A stretch of 64,000 bases of DNA. It comes from Streptococcus mitis (GTDB lineage: Bacteria; Bacillota; Bacilli; Lactobacillales; Streptococcaceae). The stretch lies in contig NZ_SWFJ01000006.1 of assembly GCF_005144795.1 (NCBI RefSeq), forward strand, positions 1 to 64,000. Reading direction: 5' to 3'. Positions 17,481-26,700 of this stretch are shown in pieces. The notes beneath the pieces are model-generated. The model worked only from the letters and a program-made list of their open reading frames with translations. It searched no databases and was not told where the DNA came from. The translations under genes and the position numbers were made by a program. The first letter of the stretch is position 1. The number at the start of each line of letters is the position of its first letter.

Positions 17481-18071
17481 TTAATTCAATGAATTGTTAG
17501 CCATGATTTCATCAATGAAGCCATATTCAAGTGTTTCTTGAGCGCTCATCCAATTATCGCGTTCTGCATCTGCATGGACTTTTTCAATTGACTGACCTGA
17601 ATTTTCAGCCAAGATTTTTTCCAAGGTATTACGAGTTTTAAGCAAGTGTTCTGCAGCGATCGCCATATCAGTTTGTTGGGTACCACCACCTGTACCGCCC
17701 ATTGGTTGGTGAATCATATATTCTGCATTTGGAAGCATGAAACGTTTGCCTTTTGCTCCACTTGATGCGATGACTGTCCCCATAGATGCAGCCATTCCCA
17801 TAACGATGGTTTGGACATCTGCCTTGATAAAGTTCATGGTATCAACGATTGCCAAACCAGCTGAAACAGAACCCCCAGGTGTATTGACATAAAGGTAAAT
17901 ATCTTTTGTACTATCTTGGGCATCCAAGAAAAGCAATTGGGCAATGACAGAGTTAGCCATATTGTCCTCAACAGGACCTGTTAGCATAATGATGCGGTCT
18001 TTGAGAAGACGTGAGTAAATATCGTAGGAACGTTCTCCACGGCTTGTTTGTTCAATAACTACAGGAATCAT
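17481..18071 (-). CDS. clpP: ATP-dependent Clp protease proteolytic subunit ClpP
   Basis: A 196-residue serine protease subunit that forms the tetradecameric barrel used with ClpC, ClpE or ClpX. The catalytic triad is visible as Ser in [14 protein letters not shown] (about 96), His in MIHQPMGG (about 121) and Asp in the [10 protein letters not shown] region (about 172). Length is normal. A perfect CtsR operator overlaps its promoter, so it belongs to the class III heat-shock regulon. A terminator follows the stop codon. Confidence 0.97.
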   Translation of the reverse strand: MIPVVIEQTSRGERSYDIYSRLLKDRIIMLTGPVEDNMANSVIAQLLFLDAQDSTKDIYLYVNTPGGSVSAGLAIVDTMNFIKADVQTIVMGMAASMGTVIASSGAKGKRFMLPNAEYMIHQPMGGTGGGTQQTDMAIAAEHLLKTRNTLEKILAENSGQSIEKVHADAERDNWMSAQETLEYGFIDEIMANNSLN

Positions 18072-18125
18072 TCATTTCTCCTTTTGAGTTTTATTTTTGT
18101 TTGTCAAATGACTGAAGATAAGACT

Positions 18126-18155
18126 ATTATAATATCTTGGTCAAAAAAGGTCAAA
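18126..18155 (-). promoter_or_regulatory. clpP promoter with CtsR operator
   Basis: Minus strand: -35 TTGACC (18149-18154), 17-bp spacer, -10 TATAAT (18126-18131). On the plus strand two perfect GGTCAAA heptads (18139-18145 and 18149-18155), 3 bp apart, make the direct-repeat CtsR box. It covers the -35 and spacer, so CtsR binding would block RNA polymerase until stress. Confidence 0.92.
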
Positions 18156-18243
18156 TTTTTGCTCTGTTTTCATCAGACAGAAACAAAAATTCAACCTCCT
18201 TTCACGACTAGAAATCCTATTCCAAGTTAATCTCTTTTTAATG

Positions 18244-18873
18244 TTATTTCGTACCGAACAAGCGGTCCCCAGCATCTCCAAGACCTGGAACGATATAACC
18301 GTGTTCGTTCAAGCGTTCATCCAAGGCTGCTGTAAAGATTTCTACATCTGGATGAGCTTCTTGAAGGGCTTTTACACCTTCTGGTGCTGATACAAGGCAG
18401 ACAAATTTAATATTTGATGCGCCACGTTTTTTAAGGGAGTCAACAGCCAAGATTGCTGAGCCACCTGTTGCCAACATTGGATCTACGACAAAAATTTGAC
18501 GTTGGTCAATGTCCTCAGGCAATTTCACCAAGTACTCAACTGGTTGAAGTGTTTCTTCATCACGGTACATACCGATGTGGCCAACTTTAGCAGCTGGAAC
18601 CAAGCTCAAGAGCCCATCGACCATCCCGATACCTGCACGCAAGATTGGAACGATGGCCAATTTCTTACCTGCCAATTGTTTTTGAACTGTTTTTGTAATT
18701 GGTGTTTCGATTTCCACATCTTCTAGTGGAAGATCACGAAGTACTTCATACCCCATCAACATTGCAATCTCATCTACTAGCTCACGAAAAGCTTTTGTAG
18801 AAGTATCTGTACGACGCAAGATTGACAATTTGTGTTGAATCAGCGGGTGATTAATAACTTCAATTTTTCCCAT
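18244..18873 (-). CDS. upp: Uracil phosphoribosyltransferase
   Basis: A 209-residue enzyme converting uracil and PRPP to UMP (pyrimidine salvage). The PRPP loop is visible as [12 protein letters not shown] near residues 127-138, and the uracil-binding C-terminal segment as [18 protein letters not shown]. The start at 18873 ([10 protein letters not shown]) matches the normal family N terminus; a longer frame beginning MKEGTPK would place the start inside the ribosome-site region. The gene lies between the dCMP deaminase gene and clpP and has its own extended -10 promoter. Confidence 0.96.
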   Translation of the reverse strand: MGKIEVINHPLIQHKLSILRRTDTSTKAFRELVDEIAMLMGYEVLRDLPLEDVEIETPITKTVQKQLAGKKLAIVPILRAGIGMVDGLLSLVPAAKVGHIGMYRDEETLQPVEYLVKLPEDIDQRQIFVVDPMLATGGSAILAVDSLKKRGASNIKFVCLVSAPEGVKALQEAHPDVEIFTAALDERLNEHGYIVPGLGDAGDRLFGTK

Positions 18874-18906
18874 TTTTGGAGTTCCTTCTTTCAATTTATT
18901 CTTCTT

Positions 18907-18943
18907 ATTATACCAAAAAACGGTTTAAAAATCTTTCTAAACC
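18907..18943 (-). terminator. dCMP deaminase terminator fused to the upp promoter
   Basis: GGTTTA (18922-18927) pairs with TAAACC (18938-18943). Six T follow on the minus strand (18915-18920) and lead directly into an extended -10 TGG-TATAAT (TATAAT at 18907-18912) for upp, 34 nt upstream of its ATG. Confidence 0.7.
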
Positions 18944-18961
18944 ATTTATTTTTGATAATTT

Positions 18962-19429
18962 TTACATTAGATCAGCCTCTTTAAGAGCGGCCTGTACTGT
19001 CTCAAGTGGTAAATGAGTCAATTCTGTTCCCTTTTCTTGATAAAGATATTGGGCATAGTCGTCCATTCTATACTGGTTGATATAAACCACGCGATTGCAG
19101 CCGACCTGCAGCAATTGTTTTGTACAGTTTAGACAAGGAAAGTGGGTCACATAGGCTGTAAAGCCTTTGGGAACACCACGTTCTGCACCTTGAAGGATAG
19201 CATTGACCTCAGCGTGAAGGGTGCGAACACAGTGTCCTTCAATGACCAGACATTCGTGGTCAATGCAATGCTCGGTTCCTGACACCGAACCATTGTAACC
19301 AGTAGAAATAACCTTATTATCCTTTACCAGAATCGCGCCCACTTTGGCACGTTTACAAGTGGAACGATTGGCAATTAGTAGGGCTTGGGCTGCAAAATAC
19401 TCATCCCAGGCTAGTCTTTTTTCAGTCAT
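18962..19429 (-). CDS. comEB: Deoxycytidylate (dCMP) deaminase, ComEB family
   Basis: A 155-residue zinc deaminase making dUMP from dCMP for dTMP synthesis. The zinc and catalytic residues are in TLHAEVNAI (His-Ala-Glu, about residues 71-73) and FPCLNCTKQL (two Cys, about 99-102). Extra Cys/His residues (HCIDHECLVIEGHCVR) correspond to the second metal site common in dCMP deaminases. In some Firmicutes the family member is named comEB for its place beside competence genes; here it lies instead between a TetR gene and upp. A ribosome site GGAGAAAAG precedes the ATG. Confidence 0.92.
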   Translation of the reverse strand: MTEKRLAWDEYFAAQALLIANRSTCKRAKVGAILVKDNKVISTGYNGSVSGTEHCIDHECLVIEGHCVRTLHAEVNAILQGAERGVPKGFTAYVTHFPCLNCTKQLLQVGCNRVVYINQYRMDDYAQYLYQEKGTELTHLPLETVQAALKEADLM

Positions 19430-19447
19430 CTCTTTTCTCCTTTTTCT

Positions 19448-20005
19448 CTATTTTTTAAAAAATGGTAACCGTAAATCCGCAATCTTTTCAGCAGGTACCT
19501 TCATGCCATCCTTGATCCATTTTAGTAGGACAGAGACGATGGCCGAGCTCCAGAAGGAATGAAGATAAGAGCTGACACCTTTTGATTTTCCATGGTATTT
19601 TTCTAGAAATTCCTGCATGGCTTGGACAAAGATTTTTTCCAGATGGTAATCCAAGGCCAATTGAATCACTCTGGCTTCCTTTCTTGCTTCTCGGAAAAGG
19701 TGAACCCAGACCAGATAAAGGTCTGTCTTTAAATCATAATGATGCAACTGTTCCATGATATTGTGGACACTCCGTTTAAAGACACTCTCTAAAATTTCCT
19801 CTTTGGAATCATAATTACGATAAAAGGCCGCACGCGAAACGCCTGCACGTTTGACCAATTCAGAAATACTAATCTTGGTCAAGTCCTTTTTTTCCAAGAG
19901 CTGCAAGAGGGCTGTTTCAATAGCTTCTCTAGTTAATAAATTGGATTCTTGGTTTGATTTTCTGAGATTTTCAAGAGATTTTTCAGAGATTCTACGTTCA
20001 GACAT
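19448..20005 (-). CDS. TetR/AcrR family transcriptional regulator
   Basis: A 185-residue regulator. The N-terminal helix-turn-helix is at about residues 44-63 (ISISELVKRAGVSRAAFYRNY), a classic TetR signature. The C-terminal ligand domain resembles TetR_C_33-type proteins. The gene is divergent from the DegV-family gene across a 124-bp gap, which may hold its operator, although I could not pick out a clear palindrome. It is 18 nt upstream of the dCMP deaminase gene on the same strand. Ligand unknown. Confidence 0.85.
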   Translation of the reverse strand: MSERRISEKSLENLRKSNQESNLLTREAIETALLQLLEKKDLTKISISELVKRAGVSRAAFYRNYDSKEEILESVFKRSVHNIMEQLHHYDLKTDLYLVWVHLFREARKEARVIQLALDYHLEKIFVQAMQEFLEKYHGKSKGVSSYLHSFWSSAIVSVLLKWIKDGMKVPAEKIADLRLPFFKK

Positions 20006-20064
20006 AACATTTTCTTTCTACTTGTCACAACAGACGGATAAGGCTTTTGTTTCAAGGGCTTTCA

Positions 20065-20073
20065 TGATATAAT
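20065..20073 (+). promoter_or_regulatory. degV-family gene promoter (extended -10)
   Basis: Plus strand TGA-TATAAT (TATAAT at 20068-20073), 56 nt before the ATG at 20130. The -35 region is poor, as is common with extended -10 promoters. Confidence 0.6.
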
Positions 20074-20129
20074 TGTAAAAAAAGACAGAACCTTTGTCAA
20101 TGTATAAATGGCAAAGATGGAGAATTTCT

Positions 20130-20975
20130 ATGACTTGGAAGATTATTGCTGACTCTGGTTGTGATTATCGTCAACTGGCAAAACCAGCTATTGACACGAC
20201 CTTTGTAAGCGTCCCCTTAACCATTCAAGTAGCTGATCAGGTCTTTGTTGATGACGCCAATCTTGATATTAACCATATGATGGAAACCATGTATGCAACT
20301 GCAGAAGCTTCAAAATCAGCTTGTCCAAGCCCAGATGATTATTTGCGAGCATTTGAAGGAGCCAAAAACATTTTCCTAGTAACCATCACTGGTACTCTTT
20401 CTGGCAGTCACAATAGTGCTCAACTAGCCAAGAATATTTATCTGGAAGAACATCCTGACACTAAGATTCATGTAATTGATAGTTTGTCTGCTGGCGGTGA
20501 AGTTGACTTGCTCGTAGAAAAATTAAATGACTTAATTGACCAGGGCCTATCTTTTGAAGAAGTGGTTAAAGCTATCACAGCTTATCAAGAAAAAACCAAG
20601 TTGCTCTTTGTTCTAGCCAAAGTCGATAACTTGGTGAAAAACGGCCGTTTGAGCAAGCTTATCGGTACAGTCGTTGGCCTTCTCAACATTCGTATGGTCG
20701 GAGAAGCTAGTGAAACTGGAACCCTCGAATTACTACAAAAAGCACGAGGTCCAAAGAAATCAGTTCAGGCAGCCTATGAAGAGTTGATAAAAGCTGGATA
20801 TGCTGGTGGTCGTATTGTCATGGCTCAACGCAATAACGAAAAATGTTGCCAACAGCTTTCAGACCGAATCCGTGAAAATTTCCCACAGGCGGATATTAAA
20901 ATTCTCCCAACATCTGGTCTCTGCAGTTTTTATGCAGAAGATGGTGGTTTGCTGATGGGATATGAAATTGATTAA
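20130..20975 (+). CDS. DegV family fatty-acid-binding protein (FakB-like)
   Basis: A 281-residue DegV-fold protein. The first motif, IIADSGCDY, and the T-GTLSGSHNSAQLA motif (about residues 88-101) are the family's fatty-acid/phosphate binding elements. A second conserved region, KVDNLVKNGRLSK (about 170-182), is also present. FakB proteins present fatty acids to the kinase FakA for incorporation of exogenous lipids. The start at 20130 (MTWKIIADSG) is chosen for its position right before the first strand and for GGAG upstream; 12 extra in-frame codons upstream are less likely. A strong terminator follows. Confidence 0.9.
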   Translation: MTWKIIADSGCDYRQLAKPAIDTTFVSVPLTIQVADQVFVDDANLDINHMMETMYATAEASKSACPSPDDYLRAFEGAKNIFLVTITGTLSGSHNSAQLAKNIYLEEHPDTKIHVIDSLSAGGEVDLLVEKLNDLIDQGLSFEEVVKAITAYQEKTKLLFVLAKVDNLVKNGRLSKLIGTVVGLLNIRMVGEASETGTLELLQKARGPKKSVQAAYEELIKAGYAGGRIVMAQRNNEKCCQQLSDRIRENFPQADIKILPTSGLCSFYAEDGGLLMGYEID

Positions 20976-20987
20976 TTGCATTCTTGA

Positions 20988-22206
<1,219 letters not shown>

Positions 22207-22253
22207 ATTATTCAATGGCTAGGCTAAATCAGCCCCAAAAGAAAGGAACTACT

Positions 22254-22775
22254 TTGGAACATATTATTTTGTTAAGGGGAGTTACTCCTAATGGAAAAAA
22301 TGCTATCCCTAAAATGTCTTATCTAGTAGATATCTTAACAGAAGCTGGTTTTCAACAAGTTCGAACCTATATTCAAAGTGGGAATATCATTCTTGAAAGT
22401 GACTTAGATTTAGAAACAATACGAGAACGTGTTCATACTCTAATAAATGAAAATATTGGTGCTGACTTAAAAATGGTAATCAAGAACAAAAGTGATTTTA
22501 AAAAAATTGTCCAAGAAAACCCGTTTGGAGAACACTATCTTTATGACCGTATACACGTGATTTTTTATCAAGAATCTATTCAAAGTCTCCCTTTAGAAAA
22601 ATTGAAAATTGATTACGGTGAAGAAGAAATTTGTATCGGTAACCATTGTCTTTACCTCTATCTCCCTAGAACTGTAAAACAAAAGAAACTCCATACCAAC
22701 TATCTTGAAAAGCTTTTCAATGTAGATTTGACCATGCGAAAACTAAATGTAGTAGAAAAATTATTAAGCAAGTAG
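22254..22775 (+). CDS. DUF1697 family protein
   Basis: A 173-residue protein of the DUF1697 family, of unknown function, with the typical N-terminal LLRGVTPNGKNAIPM-like strand-loop (LLRGV at about residues 6-10) and the YIQSGNIILES motif. The proposed start is TTG at 22254, with GAAAGGAA 6 nt upstream; it yields the family's usual N terminus. In-frame ATGs further upstream overlap the flavoprotein stop region and have no ribosome site. It follows the flavoprotein gene by 47 nt and may be co-transcribed. Confidence 0.8.
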   Translation: MEHIILLRGVTPNGKNAIPKMSYLVDILTEAGFQQVRTYIQSGNIILESDLDLETIRERVHTLINENIGADLKMVIKNKSDFKKIVQENPFGEHYLYDRIHVIFYQESIQSLPLEKLKIDYGEEEICIGNHCLYLYLPRTVKQKKLHTNYLEKLFNVDLTMRKLNVVEKLLSK

Positions 22776-22816
22776 TGCTTGAATTTAGCAAAAATCGGAA
22801 GAATACTCCTCCGATT

Positions 22817-23557
22817 TTATTTTGTCTGAGTTTGGACATAGTGGGCAATCACATCTGATGTGTACTGGGCTGTACCAAGTCCAAATTTGTCAATATTTTC
22901 CTTAAACTCTGGGTTATAGACGTAGCCTTTACCAATATGGCCGAAGACTTCAATAGAGCAGTCAAATCCATAAGTACGGATGGCTTGCAAGAGTTTGCCT
23001 GCTTCTTCTTGGTTTTCAGACGCTGTTATCGGTAGACCAGCTTGAAGATTTTGTGCCAAGGCTTGAAAGACTTGATTGAAGGCAGACGTAGCCTCGTCTT
23101 CGTGACCTTTTTGGCGCTCGATGGCCTGGTCCATGACTTCTTGTCCATATTTCTCTACCGCCTCGTGGTGGTACTTTTGATGGTCTTGGTAGTTAAATCC
23201 TGCAAATTTCTCTTGAATGGTCATTTGTCTTTCTCCTTTATGTTCTTGAATGGTTTTTTGCAAGGTGGAAATCAAGGTATCCAGATGTTCCCTTTCTCGA
23301 GTCAAATAGTCCAACTGCCTAGTCAAATGAGGCAACAAATCTGTCCTTTCTTCCTTTAATAGCTCTGCTATTTTTTCTAAAGAAAAGCCTAGATATTTAT
23401 AGTAAAGAATGACCTGAAGGCGTTCCAAATCCTCCTGACTGTAGGTTCGATAACCGTTTTCCGACTTTAAAGGAACCAAAAGTCCTATCTTGTCGTAGTG
23501 GTGCAGAGTCTTGACAGATACGCCCGAAAGCTGCGCAGCTTCTTTTATATGGTACAT
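22817..23557 (-). CDS. MerR family regulator with TipAS antibiotic-recognition domain
   Basis: A 246-residue regulator. The MerR winged helix is at residues 1-70 (AAQLSGVSVKTLHHYDKIGLL), followed by a dimerisation coiled coil (about 72-112) and a TipAS-type ligand domain (about 130-245), which in TipA binds cyclic thiopeptides. The start at 23557 has AAGGAG 9 nt upstream and gives the normal N terminus MYHIKEAAQ. The promoter has the 19-bp spacer typical of MerR-controlled genes, so autoregulation is likely. Target genes beyond itself are not evident; the adjacent divergent symporter is one candidate. Confidence 0.9.
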   Translation of the reverse strand: MYHIKEAAQLSGVSVKTLHHYDKIGLLVPLKSENGYRTYSQEDLERLQVILYYKYLGFSLEKIAELLKEERTDLLPHLTRQLDYLTREREHLDTLISTLQKTIQEHKGERQMTIQEKFAGFNYQDHQKYHHEAVEKYGQEVMDQAIERQKGHEDEATSAFNQVFQALAQNLQAGLPITASENQEEAGKLLQAIRTYGFDCSIEVFGHIGKGYVYNPEFKENIDKFGLGTAQYTSDVIAHYVQTQTK

Positions 23558-23577
23558 GATTTTCTCCTTACATTGAT

Positions 23578-23608
23578 AGTATAACCCCTCCCCTTGGGTC
23601 AGAGTCAA
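23578..23608 (-). promoter_or_regulatory. MerR-type promoter with 19-bp spacer
   Basis: Minus strand: -35 TTGACT (23603-23608), spacer of exactly 19 bp, -10 TATACT (23578-23583). The spacer holds an imperfect dyad (TGACCC ... GGGTTA), the usual MerR-family operator position. Confidence 0.75.
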
Positions 23609-23669
23609 GCGTTTTTGTGAATTTTTTTAAATTTTTTGAGAAAGGTGTGAAAACTTGAAAATGGTTTTC

Positions 23670-23698
23670 TTGACAGACCTTAGAAAACATGATAGGAT
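23670..23698 (+). promoter_or_regulatory. Promoter of the NSS symporter gene
   Basis: Plus strand: consensus -35 TTGACA (23670-23675), 17-bp spacer, extended -10 TGA-TAGGAT (23693-23698). The start would be near 23705, leaving a leader of about 100 nt. Confidence 0.75.
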
Positions 23699-23746
23699 AG
23701 TCAAGTCTATCAATCAAAAGAAACGCTCACTTTGAGTACTGATGAG

Positions 23747-23778
23747 GCTATTTGCCAAGGGCAGTAGCTTTTTCTTTT
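23747..23778 (+). promoter_or_regulatory. Leader hairpin with U-tract (possible attenuator)
   Basis: In the symporter leader, 23747-23756 pairs with 23760-23768 (nine pairs, one bulge, AAG loop) and is followed by a T-rich tract (23769-23777), 14 nt before the ribosome site. It has the form of an intrinsic terminator placed before the gene it would control. A short CTCA-CTT-TGAG hairpin lies upstream (23726-23736). I recognise no known riboswitch class. Confidence 0.5.
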
Positions 23779-23804
23779 GTAACACTAATTTTAGGAGTTT
23801 AACT

Positions 23805-25145
23805 ATGTCTGAAAAATCGCAATGGGGTTCTAAACTGGGATTTATCCTAGCATCTGCTGGTTCAGCCATCGGACTTGGTGCCGTTTGGAAATTCCCCTAC
23901 ATGACTGCTGCTAATGGCGGTGGAGGCTTTTTACTGGTCTTTCTCATTTCCACTATTCTAATCGGTTTCCCTCTTTTGCTAGCTGAATTTGCCCTTGGCC
24001 GAAGTGCTGGTGTCTCTGGGATTAAAACCTTTGGAAAACTAGGCAAGAATAGCAAATACAACTTTATCGGTTGGATTGGTGCCTTTGCCCTTTTTATCCT
24101 CTTATCATTCTACAGTGTTATTGGAGGATGGATTCTGGTTTATCTGGGTATTGAGTTTGGAAAATTGTTCCAACTTGGTGAAACGAGTGATTACGCTCAG
24201 TTGTTTACTTCAATCATTTCCAATCCAGTCATTGCCCTAGGAGCTCAAGCAGCCTTTATCCTGTTGAATATCTTTATTGTATCACGTGGTGTTCAGAAAG
24301 GGATTGAAAGAGCATCTAAGGTTATGATGCCCCTACTCTTTATCATCTTTGTCGTCATCATCGGGCGCTCTCTCAGTTTGCCAAATGCCATGGAAGGCGT
24401 TCTCTACTTCCTCAAACCAGACTTTTCAAAACTGACCAGTGCTGGCCTCCTCTATGCTCTGGGACAATCTTTCTTTGCCCTCTCACTAGGGGTTACAGCC
24501 ATGCTGACCTATGCTTCTTATTTGGATAAGAAAACCAATCTAGTCCAGTCAGGAATTTCTATCGTAGCAATGAACATCTCGGTGTCCATCATGGCAGGTC
24601 TCGCCATTTTCCCAGCCATGTCAGCCTTCAATATCCAGTCTGAAGGGGGACCAAGCTTGCTATTTATCGTCTTACCTCAACTCTTTGACAAGATGCCTTT
24701 GGGAACCATTTTCTACATCCTCTTCCTCTTGCTCTTCCTCTTTGCGACAGTCACTTCTTCTGTCGTTATGTTGGAAATCAATGTAGGCAATATCACCAAT
24801 CAGGACAACAGCAAACGTACTAAGTGGAGTACTATTTTAGGAATCTTGACCTTTGTTTTTGGTATTCCTTCAGCCCTTTCTTACGGTGTCATGGCAGATA
24901 TTCACATTTTCGGTAAAACCTTCTTTGACGCTATGGACTTCTTGGTTTCCAATCTTCTCATGCCATTTGGAGCCCTCTGCCTTTCACTTTTTACAGGCTA
25001 CATCTTCAAAAAGGCTCTTGCTATGGAGGAACTCCATCTCGATGAAAGAGCATGGAAACAGGGACTGTTCCAAGTCTGGCTCTTCCTTCTTCGCTTTATT
25101 ATTCCAATCATCATCATCGTGGTCTTTATCGCCCAATTTATGTAA
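23805..25145 (+). CDS. Sodium-dependent symporter, neurotransmitter:sodium symporter (NSS) family
   Basis: A 446-residue transporter with 11-12 membrane helices. The first helix holds the NSS/LeuT signature GFILASAGSAIGLGAVWKFP (about residues 10-29), including the unwound Gly/Ala region that binds Na+ and substrate. NSS proteins in bacteria import amino acids with Na+; the substrate here is not predictable. The start at 23805 has TTAGGAG 9 nt upstream and gives the canonical MSEKSQWGS N terminus; a frame extending upstream runs through the leader hairpin and is not used. A bidirectional terminator follows. Confidence 0.92.
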   Translation: MSEKSQWGSKLGFILASAGSAIGLGAVWKFPYMTAANGGGGFLLVFLISTILIGFPLLLAEFALGRSAGVSGIKTFGKLGKNSKYNFIGWIGAFALFILLSFYSVIGGWILVYLGIEFGKLFQLGETSDYAQLFTSIISNPVIALGAQAAFILLNIFIVSRGVQKGIERASKVMMPLLFIIFVVIIGRSLSLPNAMEGVLYFLKPDFSKLTSAGLLYALGQSFFALSLGVTAMLTYASYLDKKTNLVQSGISIVAMNISVSIMAGLAIFPAMSAFNIQSEGGPSLLFIVLPQLFDKMPLGTIFYILFLLLFLFATVTSSVVMLEINVGNITNQDNSKRTKWSTILGILTFVFGIPSALSYGVMADIHIFGKTFFDAMDFLVSNLLMPFGALCLSLFTGYIFKKALAMEELHLDERAWKQGLFQVWLFLLRFIIPIIIIVVFIAQFM

Positions 25146-25150
25146 TCAAA

Positions 25151-25187
25151 AAGGACTTGAGTAGTGAACTCAGGCCCTTTCTTTTTT
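25151..25187. terminator. Terminator between convergent symporter and manA
   Basis: A 12-bp stem with one mismatch and one G-T pair (25151-25162 with 25168-25179) is followed by a long T-run on the plus strand; the A-run on the left could also serve the manA strand. Confidence 0.8.
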
Positions 25188-26132
25188 TTATGGATGGCTA
25201 GCAATCAATTCCAAACCTTGCCCTTCCAGAGTCCAAGTTTCAACATCACTTGGTAGGATAAAGTGGCTACCTTTTTGGATTGGATAGTTTTTTCCGTCAA
25301 CAGTCAGTTGACCTTGACCAGCCAAGACACTGAATAAGCTGTAGTCAGCTGTCTTTTCGAAGTCAACTTTTCCAGTAATTTCCCACTTGTAAACTGCAAA
25401 GAAATCATTGGATACAAGGAGAGTTGAACGCAAATCATCTGCTTTGACAGTTACAGGACGGCTATTTGCTGGCTCACCAATGTTTAATACATCAATGGAT
25501 TTTTCAAGGTGAAGTTCACGCAAGTTCCCCTTGTCGTCCTTACGGTCAAAGTCATAGACACGATAGGTGGTATCGCTAGACTGCTGGGTTTCAAGGATTA
25601 AGATACCTGCCCCGATAGCGTGCATGGTGCCACTTGGTACATAGAAGAAATCTCCAGCCTTAACTGGTACTTTTGTCAACAAAGTATCCCAATTCTTGTC
25701 CTCAATTTGCTGGCGGAGTTCTTCTTTTGACTTGGCATTGTGACCGTAGATAATCTCTGAACCTTCATCCGCAGCGATGATGTACCAGCATTCTGTTTTT
25801 CCAAGTTCGCCTTCATGCTCGAGTCCGTAAGCATCGTCTGGGTGAACTTGGACGCTGAGCCAGTCGTTGGCATCCAGAATCTTAGTCAAAAGCGGAAATA
25901 CAGGCTCAGGACGATTGCCAAACAATTCACGGTGCTCCGCATACAAAGTAGCTAGATCTGTTCCCTCGTAACGACCATTTGCCACCTTTGAAACTCCATT
26001 TGGATGAGCTGAGATGGCCCAGTATTCCCCTATTTTTTCACTTGGGATGTCGTAGCCAAACTCATCACGTAGCTTGGTTCCACCCCAGATTTTTTCTTGC
26101 ATAACTGATTGTAAAAATAATGGTTCTGACAT
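25188..26132 (-). CDS. manA: Mannose-6-phosphate isomerase, class I
   Basis: A 314-residue zinc enzyme interconverting mannose-6-phosphate and fructose-6-phosphate. The cupin zinc ligands are visible in LSVQVHPDDAYG (about residues 95-106) and in the Glu of ECWYII plus the later PSGTMHAIG His. The start at 26132 (MSEPLFLQSVMQEKIWGG) has AGGAG 6 nt upstream and is the usual N terminus; upstream in-frame codons overlap the promoter. Cytoplasmic, monocistronic. Confidence 0.95.
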   Translation of the reverse strand: MSEPLFLQSVMQEKIWGGTKLRDEFGYDIPSEKIGEYWAISAHPNGVSKVANGRYEGTDLATLYAEHRELFGNRPEPVFPLLTKILDANDWLSVQVHPDDAYGLEHEGELGKTECWYIIAADEGSEIIYGHNAKSKEELRQQIEDKNWDTLLTKVPVKAGDFFYVPSGTMHAIGAGILILETQQSSDTTYRVYDFDRKDDKGNLRELHLEKSIDVLNIGEPANSRPVTVKADDLRSTLLVSNDFFAVYKWEITGKVDFEKTADYSLFSVLAGQGQLTVDGKNYPIQKGSHFILPSDVETWTLEGQGLELIASHP

Positions 26133-26162
26133 CTTAATCTCCTGTCTGATTTTTCTCCCCTC

Positions 26163-26196
26163 ATTATAGCAAAAAAAGAATTCGAATTGAACTCTT
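26163..26196 (-). terminator. VOC-gene terminator fused to the manA promoter
   Basis: On the minus strand the stem 26189-26196 with 26176-26183 (8 bp, one G-T, 5-nt loop) is followed by seven T, then at once by an extended -10 TGC-TATAAT (TATAAT at 26163-26168), 30 nt before the manA ATG. Confidence 0.7.
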
Positions 26197-26294
26197 TTTA
26201 ACATCTTATAAAGTAGGGAGAAAATTTTATAAAAATAGTGAATAAATCCCTTCTTATGCTATAAGTTTTATTGGCGATCAAACTCTACTATGTC

Positions 26295-26642
26295 CTATTT
26301 CATACGATAAAAATCAAGCACTAGACCAGCAGGACCTTTAACTAATAAGGACTCTGTTCCCCAATCCGTTTCACAAGGGACGTGTAAAATCTCGACACCG
26401 ATCTCTTTTAATCGTTGGTAGTTCTGGTCTACATCCTCAACCTCGATATGAAGAATGATTCCTGACTGAAAATATTCCAAAGGAACCAAATGATTTTGGG
26501 ACAACATCAGACAGTGACTGCCAATCGTAAACTGAGCAAAACTGTCATCAACATAATCGGACTTTTTATCCAAAATACGCTCCAAGTCAGCACAGGCTTT
26601 GGGAACATCTGAAACGATAATATCTAATTGATTTAAATTCAT
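26295..26642 (-). CDS. VOC (glyoxalase/bleomycin-resistance fold) family protein
   Basis: A 115-residue protein with two beta-alpha-beta-beta-beta modules: LNQLDIIVSDVPKACADLERIL at the N terminus and LHIEVEDVDQNYQRLKEIGVEIL near residues 58-80. Candidate metal ligands are sparse: His in LHIEVED and the acidic residue in VLDFYRM. Substrate unknown. Its ribosome site (GGAGG) lies only a few nt past the spxB terminator stem and no promoter was seen, so expression probably comes from read-through of spxB. Confidence 0.75.
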   Translation of the reverse strand: MNLNQLDIIVSDVPKACADLERILDKKSDYVDDSFAQFTIGSHCLMLSQNHLVPLEYFQSGIILHIEVEDVDQNYQRLKEIGVEILHVPCETDWGTESLLVKGPAGLVLDFYRMK

Positions 26643-26656
26643 TTACTATCCTCCAT

Positions 26657-26684
26657 AAAAAGACCGGATTACTCCGATCTTTTT
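26657..26684 (-). terminator. spxB terminator
   Basis: A 12-bp stem (26657-26668 with 26673-26684, one G-T) with a TTAC loop whose arms start in A5/T5 runs. It is 17 nt past the spxB stop and directly before the VOC ribosome site. Confidence 0.8.
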
Positions 26685-26700
26685 AAGTTCCACGAAGGAA

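Noticed and set aside
23742..23804. Upstream in-frame extension of the symporter or a leader peptide starting at ATG 23742
   Set aside because: There is no ribosome site, and the codons simply read through the hairpin and U-tract; the conserved NSS N terminus starts at 23805.
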